NCBI RefSeq assembly: GCF_029277305.1
Contig: NZ_CP119526.1
Reading direction: 5' to 3' (one strand)
Length of the DNA: 64,000 bases
DNA from: Guptibacillus hwajinpoensis
GTDB lineage: Bacteria > Bacillota > Bacilli > Bacillales > Guptibacillaceae
Below the pieces are notes generated by a model that saw only the letters and a program-made list of their open reading frames with translations, made no database searches and was not told the origin of the DNA. This document shows positions 24,949 to 33,475 of this stretch, piece after piece. Position numbers and translations under genes: made by a program. Numbering within the stretch: the first letter of the stretch is position 1; each line of letters starts with the position of its first letter.

Positions 24949-25527
24949 ATGAAAACCAAACGTATTTGGATGTGGTCGCTTATATTTGGGGTATTCGCTA
25001 CATTGATCGTTTATGTAGGGTTATTTACAAATTTAACGGCTGTAAGTACAGATTCAACAGAAGTGAAAGAAGCCGAGAAAACAGAAGTGTTAACGGAAGC
25101 AGAAGAAACAATTGCAGGACGTGAGATGGCAAATCCAATTGCAGAGGTGAGCGAAGGGAATCGCGCCATTTCCATAAACGTTGATCTCGCTGGTGGGGTT
25201 TCAGGGTACATTGAACCTAATTCATATGTGGACGTTGTTGCTTATGAACAAAGTATAGATGAAGAAACAGATAAGGAATACAAGTCAGCTGTTCTCGTTT
25301 TGCAGAATAAAAAGGTCCTTACCTCAGGTAAAGCACCTGATAGCGTAGATGAGGCACTTCACTATGAAACAGTGACACTTGAAGTAACGCCAGAAGAAGG
25401 GGTTCTGCTTAGTCTAGCTGCGAAAGACGAGAGCGGGTTCTATTTAATGCTAAGAAATAAAGAGGATGATGGAGTAAGTAAGAAAGCGTTGAAAGAAACA
25501 CGTCAGGTTTATAAGGAGAGTAATTAA
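24949..25527 (+). CDS. CpaB/RcpC-like pilus assembly protein
   Basis: 192 residues: one N-terminal membrane anchor (about 5-27), an acidic linker with several Glu, then the SAF/RcpC core AISINVDLAGGVSGYIEPNS, YVDVVAYEQ and VTLEVTPEEGVLLSLAAKDE. Shorter than Gram-negative CpaB, which fits a monoderm with no outer-membrane secretin; no secretin gene (cpaC) is present in the locus. Confidence 0.85.
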   Translation: MKTKRIWMWSLIFGVFATLIVYVGLFTNLTAVSTDSTEVKEAEKTEVLTEAEETIAGREMANPIAEVSEGNRAISINVDLAGGVSGYIEPNSYVDVVAYEQSIDEETDKEYKSAVLVLQNKKVLTSGKAPDSVDEALHYETVTLEVTPEEGVLLSLAAKDESGFYLMLRNKEDDGVSKKALKETRQVYKESN

Positions 25528-25528
25528 T

Positions 25529-26701
25529 ATGAATTTATATTGGTATTTTTATTCAGATACGAATGCTAGAGCTGATGAAATTGAAACCATCCTGACTAAC
25601 AAGAATGAGTCGTTAACCAGTTTCTATCGTTTAGAAGATCTCCTTAAACAGCTTGAGAGCACACCAAATGCCGTTCTTTTTCTAAGAGCACATACAACAT
25701 ACAATGTGTATGATCTTTGTCAAGAGATATCGTTTAAATTCCCGCATATTTATATGATTATCATCTCTCCAGAAAATTTAGAGAATACGAAAAAAGCAAT
25801 GCAGGTTGGTGCTTCAGACATGCTCACTTTCTCATCAACTGGTGATGAAGTAACAGACGTTATATTCCAGGCTCAAGCTTATATGAAGCAACGGAATAGT
25901 CGAGAACCTTCTCTTCAATTAATGAAAGAAAACAGTCGGGTCATAGCGGTTTGTAGCTCTAAGGGTGGATCTGGAAAAACATTTCTTACAGTGAATCTAG
26001 CAGCATCACTAGCCAAAGAAGGGAAAGAAGTAGCTATTCTTGATGCTAACTTTCAATTCGGTGATGTGGCTATGTATGTCGATATTAAGCCGAAGAATTC
26101 CATCTATGAGTGGGTGAAGGAAGGTGTTGAGCGAGGAGAGTATGGGATTGAATCATACTTATCCCATCACAAAAGTGGAGTCTCCATTCTCGCAAAGCCT
26201 CCTCGTCCAGAATTCTTTGAGATTATGACAGAGGAACACTTGAAAATCGCTGTGACAGAGCTTCAGAAAAGATACGATGTCATTCTCATAGATACACCTA
26301 CGTATATATCAGAAATTCATCTAACATGTCTTGCTCTAGCAGACGAAACCCTTCTATTAACGACAAGTGAGTTACCAGATCTTCGAAATAGTAAGCTCTA
26401 TCTCGATATGATGGAAACGCTGCATTTCGAAGAAAAAGTCAGAGTCGTCTTAAATCGAGATTCTAAGCATCGAACCATTGAAGAAAAGCGGATGGAAGAA
26501 ATTCTACAAAAGTCAATATTTGCAACTTTACCTGATCAGGGGCAGCTTGCCATTTCATCAGTTAATGAGGGAGTTCCACTTGTCGTTAAATCGTCGAGAA
26601 GTCCATTCAGCAAGGGGATACAGCTTCTAGGAAAGAAACTATTTCCGCCTAATGAACAACCGGTGAAAAAGGTGAAACGTCTTGCTTTACTAAGTCGATA
26701 A
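25529..26701 (+). CDS. CpaE/TadZ-like MinD-family ATPase
   Basis: 390 residues. An N-terminal receiver-like domain (about 1-125; VLFLRAHTTYNVYD, MIIISPENLENTKKAMQVGA) precedes a ParA/MinD ATPase with deviant Walker A SSKGGSGKTFLTVNLA (about 149-164), VAILDANFQFGD and VILIDTPTYISE. TadZ proteins place the pilus machine, usually at a pole. Starts one base after the stop of the CpaB gene. Confidence 0.92.
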   Translation: MNLYWYFYSDTNARADEIETILTNKNESLTSFYRLEDLLKQLESTPNAVLFLRAHTTYNVYDLCQEISFKFPHIYMIIISPENLENTKKAMQVGASDMLTFSSTGDEVTDVIFQAQAYMKQRNSREPSLQLMKENSRVIAVCSSKGGSGKTFLTVNLAASLAKEGKEVAILDANFQFGDVAMYVDIKPKNSIYEWVKEGVERGEYGIESYLSHHKSGVSILAKPPRPEFFEIMTEEHLKIAVTELQKRYDVILIDTPTYISEIHLTCLALADETLLLTTSELPDLRNSKLYLDMMETLHFEEKVRVVLNRDSKHRTIEEKRMEEILQKSIFATLPDQGQLAISSVNEGVPLVVKSSRSPFSKGIQLLGKKLFPPNEQPVKKVKRLALLSR

Positions 26702-26714
26702 AGGAGGGGTTCGG

Positions 26715-28049
26715 TTGTCACTGTTTAAGCGGTATGTGGAAGAAGAGGCGCCTAATCGGGTAATTGAACGAAAAGAATTGACCGTTGTTAAAACGGCTGA
26801 TTACAGTCAACTAGAAGAAAGCTTACAAAACTACTTACTTGATGAATTAAAGAAAAAGCAATTTAAGAAGGAAGAAGAGTCTCAAAAAATTCGAGAATGG
26901 GGCAAAGCTTTTCTGGATAAGGAAGGCGAGCGGTTTACGTTTGAAGAAAAGAAATTATTACTGGAGTCAGTAGAGTATGAACTACTAGGTTACGGACCAA
27001 TTACCCCTTTTCTTGATGACCCTACCGTGTCTGAGGTTATGGTCAATGGACCATTTGATATTTACTATGAGCAATTCGGTAAATTGAAAAAAAGTGATTC
27101 AACGTTTCGGGATGATGCTCATGTGAGTCGTGTTATTGAGCGAATTGTAGCACCGATAGGAAGACGTATTGATGAAAGCTCACCTATGGTTGATGCCAGA
27201 TTGCCTGATGGTTCCCGTGTTAATGCAATTATTCCACCGCTCTCATTGAAAGGACCGTCACTCACGATCCGAAAATTCTCTGAAACGCCATTTCTAATGC
27301 AGGATTTAGTTAGCTATCACACGTTAAGTAAGGAAATGGCAGAGTTTCTTGAGATGGCAGTCAAATCCAGGCTGAATATTTTCATTAGTGGGGGTACTGG
27401 ATCTGGAAAGACATCTTCTCTTAATGTCCTGTCATCCTTTATTCCAAATGATGAACGGATCGTGACGATTGAGGATGCTGCCGAGCTAAATCTATCACAA
27501 GACCATATCGTTTCTCTCGAATCACGCCCTCCTAATATAGAAGGTAAGGGTGAAATAAACATTCGTGACCTAGTACGAAACGCCCTCCGAATGCGACCAG
27601 ACCGTATTGTCGTAGGGGAAGTTCGTGGAGCTGAGGCGCTTGATATGCTTCAAGCGATGAACACAGGACACGATGGAAGTTTAAGTACTGGTCATGCCAA
27701 TTCTCCAAGAGATATGCTATCGAGACTTGAAACAATGGTTCTAATGGCAGGTTTCGATTTACCTTTAAAGGCAATTAGGGAACAGATTGCAAATGCGTTA
27801 GATCTTATCGTACAACAAGTTAGAATGAAAGATGGAACGCGAAAGATTACTCGTATTACGGAAGTGCTCGGCATGGAAGAGAATATTATCGTACTGCAGG
27901 ATTTATTTATTTATAAAGAAACAGGGAGAGGGCCAGATGGAAAGATAATAGGAGAATTTCAGTCGACGGGTGTTCGCCCGAATGTTTCAGAGCTTTTGGA
28001 ACAGAACGGATACGAAATTCCTGCATCCTGGTTTAAAGAGGTGTGGTAA
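26715..28049 (+). CDS. CpaF/TadA secretion ATPase
   Basis: 444-residue type II/IV secretion ATPase that powers pilus assembly. Walker A is FISGGTGSGKTSSLN (about residue 222), followed by VTIEDAAELNL, the Asp-box, LRMRPDRIVVGEVRG as Walker B, and the His-box TGHDGSLSTGHANS. TTG start at 26715 follows GGAGGGG. Full length. Confidence 0.95.
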   Translation: MSLFKRYVEEEAPNRVIERKELTVVKTADYSQLEESLQNYLLDELKKKQFKKEEESQKIREWGKAFLDKEGERFTFEEKKLLLESVEYELLGYGPITPFLDDPTVSEVMVNGPFDIYYEQFGKLKKSDSTFRDDAHVSRVIERIVAPIGRRIDESSPMVDARLPDGSRVNAIIPPLSLKGPSLTIRKFSETPFLMQDLVSYHTLSKEMAEFLEMAVKSRLNIFISGGTGSGKTSSLNVLSSFIPNDERIVTIEDAAELNLSQDHIVSLESRPPNIEGKGEINIRDLVRNALRMRPDRIVVGEVRGAEALDMLQAMNTGHDGSLSTGHANSPRDMLSRLETMVLMAGFDLPLKAIREQIANALDLIVQQVRMKDGTRKITRITEVLGMEENIIVLQDLFIYKETGRGPDGKIIGEFQSTGVRPNVSELLEQNGYEIPASWFKEVW

Positions 28050-28050
28050 G

Positions 28051-29010
28051 ATGAAGGATTTCATTGTAATTGGAACGCTTTTGCTCACTTTTACAATCGT
28101 TTTCTATATCGTTTCGACTCGTATTGCTAGAAAGAAGCAGATGAACAAGCGAATCCATACATTTATTCCTCTTCCAGCCTCCAAAGATGAGGTCGAGCAT
28201 GTCCAAAATAATAACGTCTTAAAACGATTCGTTTCTTCTGTATCTCGCTTTTTCGAAGGAATAAAGTTGAGTTCAAAAACGAAGCAGTTGTTGGAGCAAG
28301 CGGGAAGTCCTTTAAAAGAAGAAGAATTCTTCGTTGTTCGACTGTTAAGTGCATTGGGCTCTAGTGTTAGCCTTTATCTAGTAGGTCTCCCCTGGTATGT
28401 TGCTGTTCCTTCAGCATGCATTGGGTTTGCCATTCCAAATAGTTATATGAAATACAAAGGAAGAAAGCGAGTGAAGCTTCTTTCTTATCAACTTGTCGAA
28501 GCACTTGGGACGATGTCTAATTCAATGAGGGCGGGTTTTAGCTTCCTGCAAACGATGCAGCTAATAGGGAAAGAAATGCCTGATCCGATCGGACCAGAAT
28601 TTGACCGCGCTGTTCGGGAAATCGGTATGGGAATACCAATGGATGACGTATTTACTAGCTTGCTAGCTCGCTTACCAAACAAGGAACTTGAAGTAGTTGT
28701 CCAGGCTATTCTGGCACAGCGTAAAAGTGGGGGTAATTTAGCACAGCTTATGGATACGATGGAGGAGACGATTAGGGGAAGAATTCGTGTGCTAGAAGAG
28801 CTGAAAACCCTGACAGCACAAGGAAAGTTATCTTCGGTCATTATTACTGCTTTACCTCTAGTCATGGCGCTTTATCTTTTCTTCGTTAGTCCGAGTTATT
28901 TTGAACCAATGTTAACGAATCCGTTAGGCATGTTTCTCCTTGTATCAGGGGCGATATCTTTAATCATTGGTTGGGTTCTGATCCAAAAGATTGTTCGAAT
29001 TGAGGTGTAG
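28051..29010 (+). CDS. TadB-like pilus platform protein
   Basis: 319-residue inner-membrane platform protein with the type II secretion F domain (about 145-270; LVEALGTMSNSMRAGFSFLQ, EMPDPIGPEFDRAVREIGMG, NKELEVVVQAILAQRKSGGN) between hydrophobic segments near 4-22, 90-125 and 265-315. The true start is ATG 28051, directly after the CpaF stop, with GAGGTG ahead. Confidence 0.93.
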   Translation: MKDFIVIGTLLLTFTIVFYIVSTRIARKKQMNKRIHTFIPLPASKDEVEHVQNNNVLKRFVSSVSRFFEGIKLSSKTKQLLEQAGSPLKEEEFFVVRLLSALGSSVSLYLVGLPWYVAVPSACIGFAIPNSYMKYKGRKRVKLLSYQLVEALGTMSNSMRAGFSFLQTMQLIGKEMPDPIGPEFDRAVREIGMGIPMDDVFTSLLARLPNKELEVVVQAILAQRKSGGNLAQLMDTMEETIRGRIRVLEELKTLTAQGKLSSVIITALPLVMALYLFFVSPSYFEPMLTNPLGMFLLVSGAISLIIGWVLIQKIVRIEV

Positions 29011-29012
29011 AA

Positions 29013-29939
29013 ATGATTCCTTTCTTATTTATAATTTGTGCCTTACTGTTCTTCGTGCTAATGTTTTCGGCTATTCTTAATACGATCTATCGTAAAGAAA
29101 TAGCAGTGGAATATCGTTTCGAACAATACTTTGGGAAAAAGGAAGAAAATAGTTCTAGAAAGAAGAAAAGAACCAACCTGTTATCAAATCCACTAGTTCA
29201 TAAATACTGGCAGATTGGAGTAGAACAGGTAAATAAAACCTTTGCAAAGAAAAATCAGAAGAAGCTAGATCTCCTTCTACATGAAGCTGGATATGGAAAC
29301 CGGTCAGCGGTGGAATTTCGATTGATGCAACTTCTAATTAGCATAACCGGTGGTTTCTTAGCATTCTTACTTATCGCACCAGGTTCAGAGAGTAATAGTT
29401 CCTTTGCGTTATTACTAGTGCTCGCCATCGTCTTCTTATTCTATCGCTACCCACTATTCTATCTGGCTAAGAAAAAAACCAAGCGAATTAAACAGATTGA
29501 TAAAGAGATGTCGGATTTCTTCGATATGGTTAGCTTACTTCTTGAAGCGGGAGTTGGACTTGAGGGAGCCATCTCGAATGTTTGCTCAAGAAAGCCAGGT
29601 CCATTGTCTGAAGAATTTAAACAGGCCCTGGATGAAATGAGGCGTGGAAAGTCGCGACGTGAAGCTTTCCATAGTTTGAAACAACGAGTTCCTTCCGAAC
29701 GTTTTCAAGGTGTGATGATGTCCATTATTCAAGCAGACCACCTTGGGATTGGCATGTCCAAAGTTATCAAAAATTTAACGAATCGTATTCGTGAACAAAG
29801 ACGTGAAGCAGCTCGTGAACTTGCAATGAAAGCTCCAGTAAAGATGCTCATTCCTATGATTCTCTTTATTTTCCCACCTCTTTTTATCGTTATAATCGGA
29901 CCTATGGTGGTGAAAATTATTGTGGATGGATTAGGATGA
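29013..29939 (+). CDS. TadC-like pilus platform protein
   Basis: 308-residue second platform protein with the same F domain: DMVSLLLEAGVGLEGAISNV, RKPGPLSEEFKQALDEMRRG, RFQGVMMSIIQADHLGIGMS. It pairs with TadB to form the membrane base that couples to CpaF. Starts 3 bases after TadB; last gene of the locus. Confidence 0.93.
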   Translation: MIPFLFIICALLFFVLMFSAILNTIYRKEIAVEYRFEQYFGKKEENSSRKKKRTNLLSNPLVHKYWQIGVEQVNKTFAKKNQKKLDLLLHEAGYGNRSAVEFRLMQLLISITGGFLAFLLIAPGSESNSSFALLLVLAIVFLFYRYPLFYLAKKKTKRIKQIDKEMSDFFDMVSLLLEAGVGLEGAISNVCSRKPGPLSEEFKQALDEMRRGKSRREAFHSLKQRVPSERFQGVMMSIIQADHLGIGMSKVIKNLTNRIREQRREAARELAMKAPVKMLIPMILFIFPPLFIVIIGPMVVKIIVDGLG

Positions 29940-29967
29940 ATCAAAATGTATAACGTATTTCCTACTC

Positions 29968-30017
29968 AACACCTACATCGTAAAAAATCGAAGGCACCTT
30001 CAAATGGAGGTGTTTTT
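29968..30017 (+). terminator. Terminator of the Tad locus
   Basis: CACCT / AGGTG with an 8-base loop and TTTTT, and an alternative longer pairing AACACCT (29968) with AGGTGTT (30008). Confidence 0.65.
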
Positions 30018-30094
30018 AAATGCTGAGCAATAATCTTAAGACTGAATTAGTGATAAAATGAAGAGAGTTAAAAGTTTATGTAGGAGGACATGTT

Positions 30095-30961
30095 ATGCAA
30101 CAGATTAAGAAAATTGGGGAACGGTTTTGGTATCAAACGCCTGTTTCAGAGACGGATCGGCCCATTCTCGGAATGGTTGTTGGGGAAAAGCAAACTCTTA
30201 TGATCGATGCCGGAAATTCAGAAGCCCATGCAAACTATTTTCTTGAAGAACTTAAGAAAAGAGAAGTTCAAGAGCCGAAACTCCTAGCACTAACGCATTG
30301 GCACTGGGATCACATTTTCGGGTTATCTACGCTTGATGTTGTTTCCATTTCATCTAAAGAAACAAAGCGAGAAATGGAGAAGCTTGTTCATCTAGGGTGG
30401 TCGGATCGTGATTTAGATGAGCGGGTGAGAGAAGGGACTGAAATCGAATTCTGTGCAACAGCGATTAAAAAAGAGTTCGTGGATCATCGTGAGATCACGA
30501 TTGCATTACCGGACATCACGTTCGAAGGAAATATGGAGATTGATCTTGGTGGCGTTACCTGTCAATTGCACCAAGTAGGTGGAGATCATGCAGCAGATTC
30601 AACTGTCATCTATATAAAAGAAGAGAAGATTCTCTTCCTTGGTGATTGCTTCTATCCAGATATTTTCTCGCCAAAAACGAATTACACAGTGAATACCACA
30701 CTGACTTTACTAGATAAGCTTGAAACGTTCGATGCTGAATGGTTTATCCTCTCGCATGGAAGTGCGATTTCAAAAGAGGAGTTTATGAAGGAAGTCGCTA
30801 TGTTAAGAACAATGGCTTCATTGACGGATGAGTGCAATGGTAATCATGAATATATGACAGAAAAGTACATAAACCGAGTTGAAAGAGAATTAACGGAAGA
30901 TGAGAAGGAATTAATACAGGAATTCGTGAATGGGATGGAGATTGAGAAGGAAATGAAATAG
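30095..30961 (+). CDS. MBL-fold metallo-hydrolase
   Basis: 288-residue metallo-beta-lactamase fold hydrolase. Metal ligands are visible: THWHWDHIFG (HxHxDH, near residue 68-73), GGDHAADS with the next His near 164, FLGDCFYPD with the bridging Asp, and a C-terminal LSHGS. ATG 30095 follows TAGGAGGAC. Substrate unknown. It is monocistronic, lying between the Tad terminator and the S-box region. Confidence 0.88.
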   Translation: MQQIKKIGERFWYQTPVSETDRPILGMVVGEKQTLMIDAGNSEAHANYFLEELKKREVQEPKLLALTHWHWDHIFGLSTLDVVSISSKETKREMEKLVHLGWSDRDLDERVREGTEIEFCATAIKKEFVDHREITIALPDITFEGNMEIDLGGVTCQLHQVGGDHAADSTVIYIKEEKILFLGDCFYPDIFSPKTNYTVNTTLTLLDKLETFDAEWFILSHGSAISKEEFMKEVAMLRTMASLTDECNGNHEYMTEKYINRVERELTEDEKELIQEFVNGMEIEKEMK

Positions 30962-31300
30962 GTGCTTTCTCATTACGTTTATTATAAAAGAGAAGGCTTG
31001 TGTTTCAACTTGTGAGAATTGTAGAAAATGGACAAAGTTTATGAAAGAGACTCGCTATTAAATAAGGGCTGATAGGAGCACCTGAAGCGTAAATCAACCA
31101 CTACTCTCAAAGTCACTATGTTTTCGAAAGGTTTACGCTTTTTTATAGCATTTTTTTGTATGGATTTAAATGCATCATAGCCGTTGTTTCCTTAGTTGGT
31201 TGGCTAATTTTATTTCTGCCTGTTTATCCTATTACAATCAAGTTATCGAATAAAAAGCCATCCATATTTAATTAAACAAATGCCGAGATATTTTCTTTTA
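30962..31300. other. Intergenic region with a weak hairpin and a hydrophobic frame remnant
   Basis: AAGCGTAAA near 31085 pairs with TTTACGCTT near 31132, which is followed by TTTTT, a terminator-like form with a 38-base loop. Downstream, about 31136-31274, a plus-strand frame without a start reads as a membrane helix and basic tail (ending NKKPSIFN); it may be a gene remnant. No complete gene is supported. Confidence 0.4.
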
Positions 31301-31305
31301 AAGGA

Positions 31306-31334
31306 TTGACATTTCTTTCTTCAGAAGATAAAAT
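31306..31334 (+). promoter_or_regulatory. Sigma-A promoter of the S-box transcript
   Basis: TTGACA at 31306-31311, 17-base spacer, TAAAAT at 31329-31334; it lies about 40 bases ahead of the riboswitch. Confidence 0.75.
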
Positions 31335-31374
31335 TTGAAACAATCATTGTATTTTGAAAATTCCATAGCAACAT

Positions 31375-31484
31375 TTCTTATCAAGAGAGGTGGAGGGACT
31401 GGCCCTTTGAAGCCTCGGCAACGGATGTGATGATCGATCACGAACTGTGCCAAATCCAGCAGGTGCATACCTGAAAGATGAGAA
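31375..31484 (+). ncRNA. SAM riboswitch (S-box)
   Basis: Contains the S-box core in order: AGAGAGGTGGAGGGACTGGC, CCTTTGAAGCCTCGGCAAC, the variable arm GATCGATCACGAACTGTGCC, AAATCCAGCAGG and CCTGAAAGATGAGAA. P1 is closed by TTCTTATC with GATGAGAA. With a terminator directly downstream, it should switch off the sulfite reductase genes when SAM is plentiful. Confidence 0.95.
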
Positions 31485-31504
31485 GATGGGCAGATCCTAT
31501 TAAT

Positions 31505-31543
31505 AAAAACCTTTCTTCTTATGTTAGAAGAGGGGTTTTTTTT
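31505..31543 (+). terminator. Riboswitch-controlled terminator
   Basis: AAAACCTTTCTTCT / AGAAGAGGGGTTTT, 14 bp with G-U pairs, followed by a T-run, the expression platform of the S-box. Confidence 0.9.
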
Positions 31544-31582
31544 CGTACGTTGAATCTACAGTTAGAAAGGAGATGTTCCTTT

Positions 31583-31621
31583 TTGGGATTAATTCCGAGT
31601 AAACAGCTTGAACTAGGGTGA
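31583..31621 (+). CDS. Possible 12-codon upstream reading frame
   Basis: TTG start preceded by AAAGGAGAT about 10 bases away, coding for a 12-residue peptide (MGLIPSKQLELG), between the S-box terminator and cysJ. May be a leader peptide or a vestigial ribosome binding site; weak evidence. Confidence 0.25.
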   Translation: MGLIPSKQLELG

Positions 31622-31657
31622 ATTATGATCGTCAATTATATTGTGAGGTGAATCGTA

Positions 31658-33454
31658 TTGCAGTTCGAGGTTATGAATAGTCCTTTCAATCAAGAACAAA
31701 CAGAGCTTTTAAATCGTCTCTTACCAACGTTAACTGAAACACAGAAAATCTGGTTAAGCGGTTATCTTTCAGTACGTGGAGAAACGGAATCCGTCGCCAC
31801 TACTGATCCTGCATCTAAGCAAAATGAAAGTGAAAGAGAAACGCGTGAAATCACCGTCCTCTATGGGTCTCACACGGGTAATTGTCAGTCACTTGCTGAG
31901 TCATTTTTTCAAAAGCTAGAAAATGAAGAGTATAAAGTTACCCTGTCGTCCCTAGATGATTTTAAACCGAAAGCTCTTAAGAATGTAAAGGATTTGTTGC
32001 TCCTGACAAGCACGCATGGAGATGGTGATCCTCCTGATAACGCGCTGAGTTTCTATGATTATCTTTTTAGTAACAGAGCACCAGAGGTTGAGGATCTCAG
32101 GTATTCGGTCCTTTCTCTTGGCGATAGCTCTTATGAGTTTTTCTGTCAAACAGGGAAGGATTTCGATCAACGATTAGAAGAGCTTGGGGGAACAAGACTC
32201 TATCCTCGGGCTGATTGCGATCTTGATTTTGAGGAACCTGCAGAAGAATGGTTCGAAGGTGTATTCGCCGTATTAAATGATTCACCACTATCAGAGGAAT
32301 CTGCAAAGCGGGAAGTTTCAACGCATGGAACATACTCAAGAACAAATCCGTTTAAAGCTCAAATTCTTGAGAATGTGAATCTTAACGGACGCGGATCGAA
32401 CAAGGAAACACGTCATCTTGAATTAGATCTTGAAGGCTCAGGATTAGAGTATGAACCTGGCGATAGTCTCGGTATTTATCCTGAGAATGATACAAAGCTA
32501 GTGGATCAGCTTATTGAAGAAATGAAGTGGGACCCTAAAGAAGAGGTGCCAATTAATAAGAATGGAGATCTCCAGTCTCTAAGTGATGCGTTAACGAAAA
32601 CCTATGAGATTACAAGTTTAACGAAACCGTTGCTTGAGAAATTAGCGTCGCTCACTCCAAATGAAGAATTACCGACCATTTTGAATGCTGAAAGCGAGGA
32701 GTTGAAGACATACCTCTACGGTCGAGATTTAATTGATTTAATACGAGCTTTCGGTCCGTGGCCAGTAACTGCAAAAGAATTTATTGGGGTACTGCGAAGA
32801 ATACCTGTACGACTTTATTCAATCGCAAGCAGTTCCAAAGCAAATCCGGATGAAGTGCATCTAACAATTGGAGCACTCCGATATGATGCACATGGTCGAA
32901 AGCGTGCAGGTGTATGTTCAGGTCAATGTGCGGAACGCTCTTTGCCTGGCGATGAATTACCGGTATTTGTCCAGAAAAATCAAAATTTCAGGCTTCCTGA
33001 TCATCCAGATACACCTGTCATCATGATTGGAGCAGGAACAGGTGTAGCGCCCTATCGTGCTTTTCTACAAGAACGAGAAGAAACAGGTTCACAAGGAGAT
33101 ACTTGGCTATTCTTTGGTGAACAACATTTCGTTACAGACTTTCTCTATCAAATCGAATGGCAGAAATGGCTCAAGAAAGGCGTGCTTTCAAAAATGGATG
33201 TGGCATTTTCACGAGATACAGATGAAAAGGTATACGTTCAGCATCGCATGTTAGAGCGTAGTAAAGAATTGTATGAGTGGCTTGAAGCAGGTGCGCATGT
33301 GTATGTATGTGGAGATGAGAAATACATGGCAAAGGATGTTCACGCAGCACTCGTTACGATTGTAAGAGAAGAGAGAGAGATTAGTGAATCAGAAGCAGAG
33401 GCATATCTTGCCGATCTTCGGAACGAGAAGCGCTACCAGAGAGATGTTTATTAA
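31658..33454 (+). CDS. cysJ: Assimilatory sulfite reductase (NADPH) flavoprotein, alpha subunit
   Basis: 598 residues; passes electrons from NADPH through FAD and FMN to CysI for reduction of sulfite to sulfide in cysteine synthesis. Flavodoxin domain (about 62-210): VLYGSHTGNCQSLAESF, TSTHGDGDPPDNA, LGDSSYEFFC. FAD part (about 225-440): RLYSIASSSKANPDEV, AGVCSGQCAE. NADPH part: MIGAGTGVAPYRAFLQER and a C-terminal ...YQRDVY aromatic. TTG start follows GAGGTGA. First enzyme gene behind the SAM riboswitch, 21 bases before cysI. Corresponds to B. subtilis YvgR. Confidence 0.95.
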   Translation: MQFEVMNSPFNQEQTELLNRLLPTLTETQKIWLSGYLSVRGETESVATTDPASKQNESERETREITVLYGSHTGNCQSLAESFFQKLENEEYKVTLSSLDDFKPKALKNVKDLLLLTSTHGDGDPPDNALSFYDYLFSNRAPEVEDLRYSVLSLGDSSYEFFCQTGKDFDQRLEELGGTRLYPRADCDLDFEEPAEEWFEGVFAVLNDSPLSEESAKREVSTHGTYSRTNPFKAQILENVNLNGRGSNKETRHLELDLEGSGLEYEPGDSLGIYPENDTKLVDQLIEEMKWDPKEEVPINKNGDLQSLSDALTKTYEITSLTKPLLEKLASLTPNEELPTILNAESEELKTYLYGRDLIDLIRAFGPWPVTAKEFIGVLRRIPVRLYSIASSSKANPDEVHLTIGALRYDAHGRKRAGVCSGQCAERSLPGDELPVFVQKNQNFRLPDHPDTPVIMIGAGTGVAPYRAFLQEREETGSQGDTWLFFGEQHFVTDFLYQIEWQKWLKKGVLSKMDVAFSRDTDEKVYVQHRMLERSKELYEWLEAGAHVYVCGDEKYMAKDVHAALVTIVREEREISESEAEAYLADLRNEKRYQRDVY

Positions 33455-33475
33455 GAAGCAGGAAGGAGATCGATT

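Noticed and set aside
30990..31145. A second riboswitch before the S-box.
   Set aside because: I compared the sequence with conserved cores I know (M-box, TPP, FMN, lysine, c-di-AMP, glycine, T-box) and found no match; only a weak long-loop hairpin remains.
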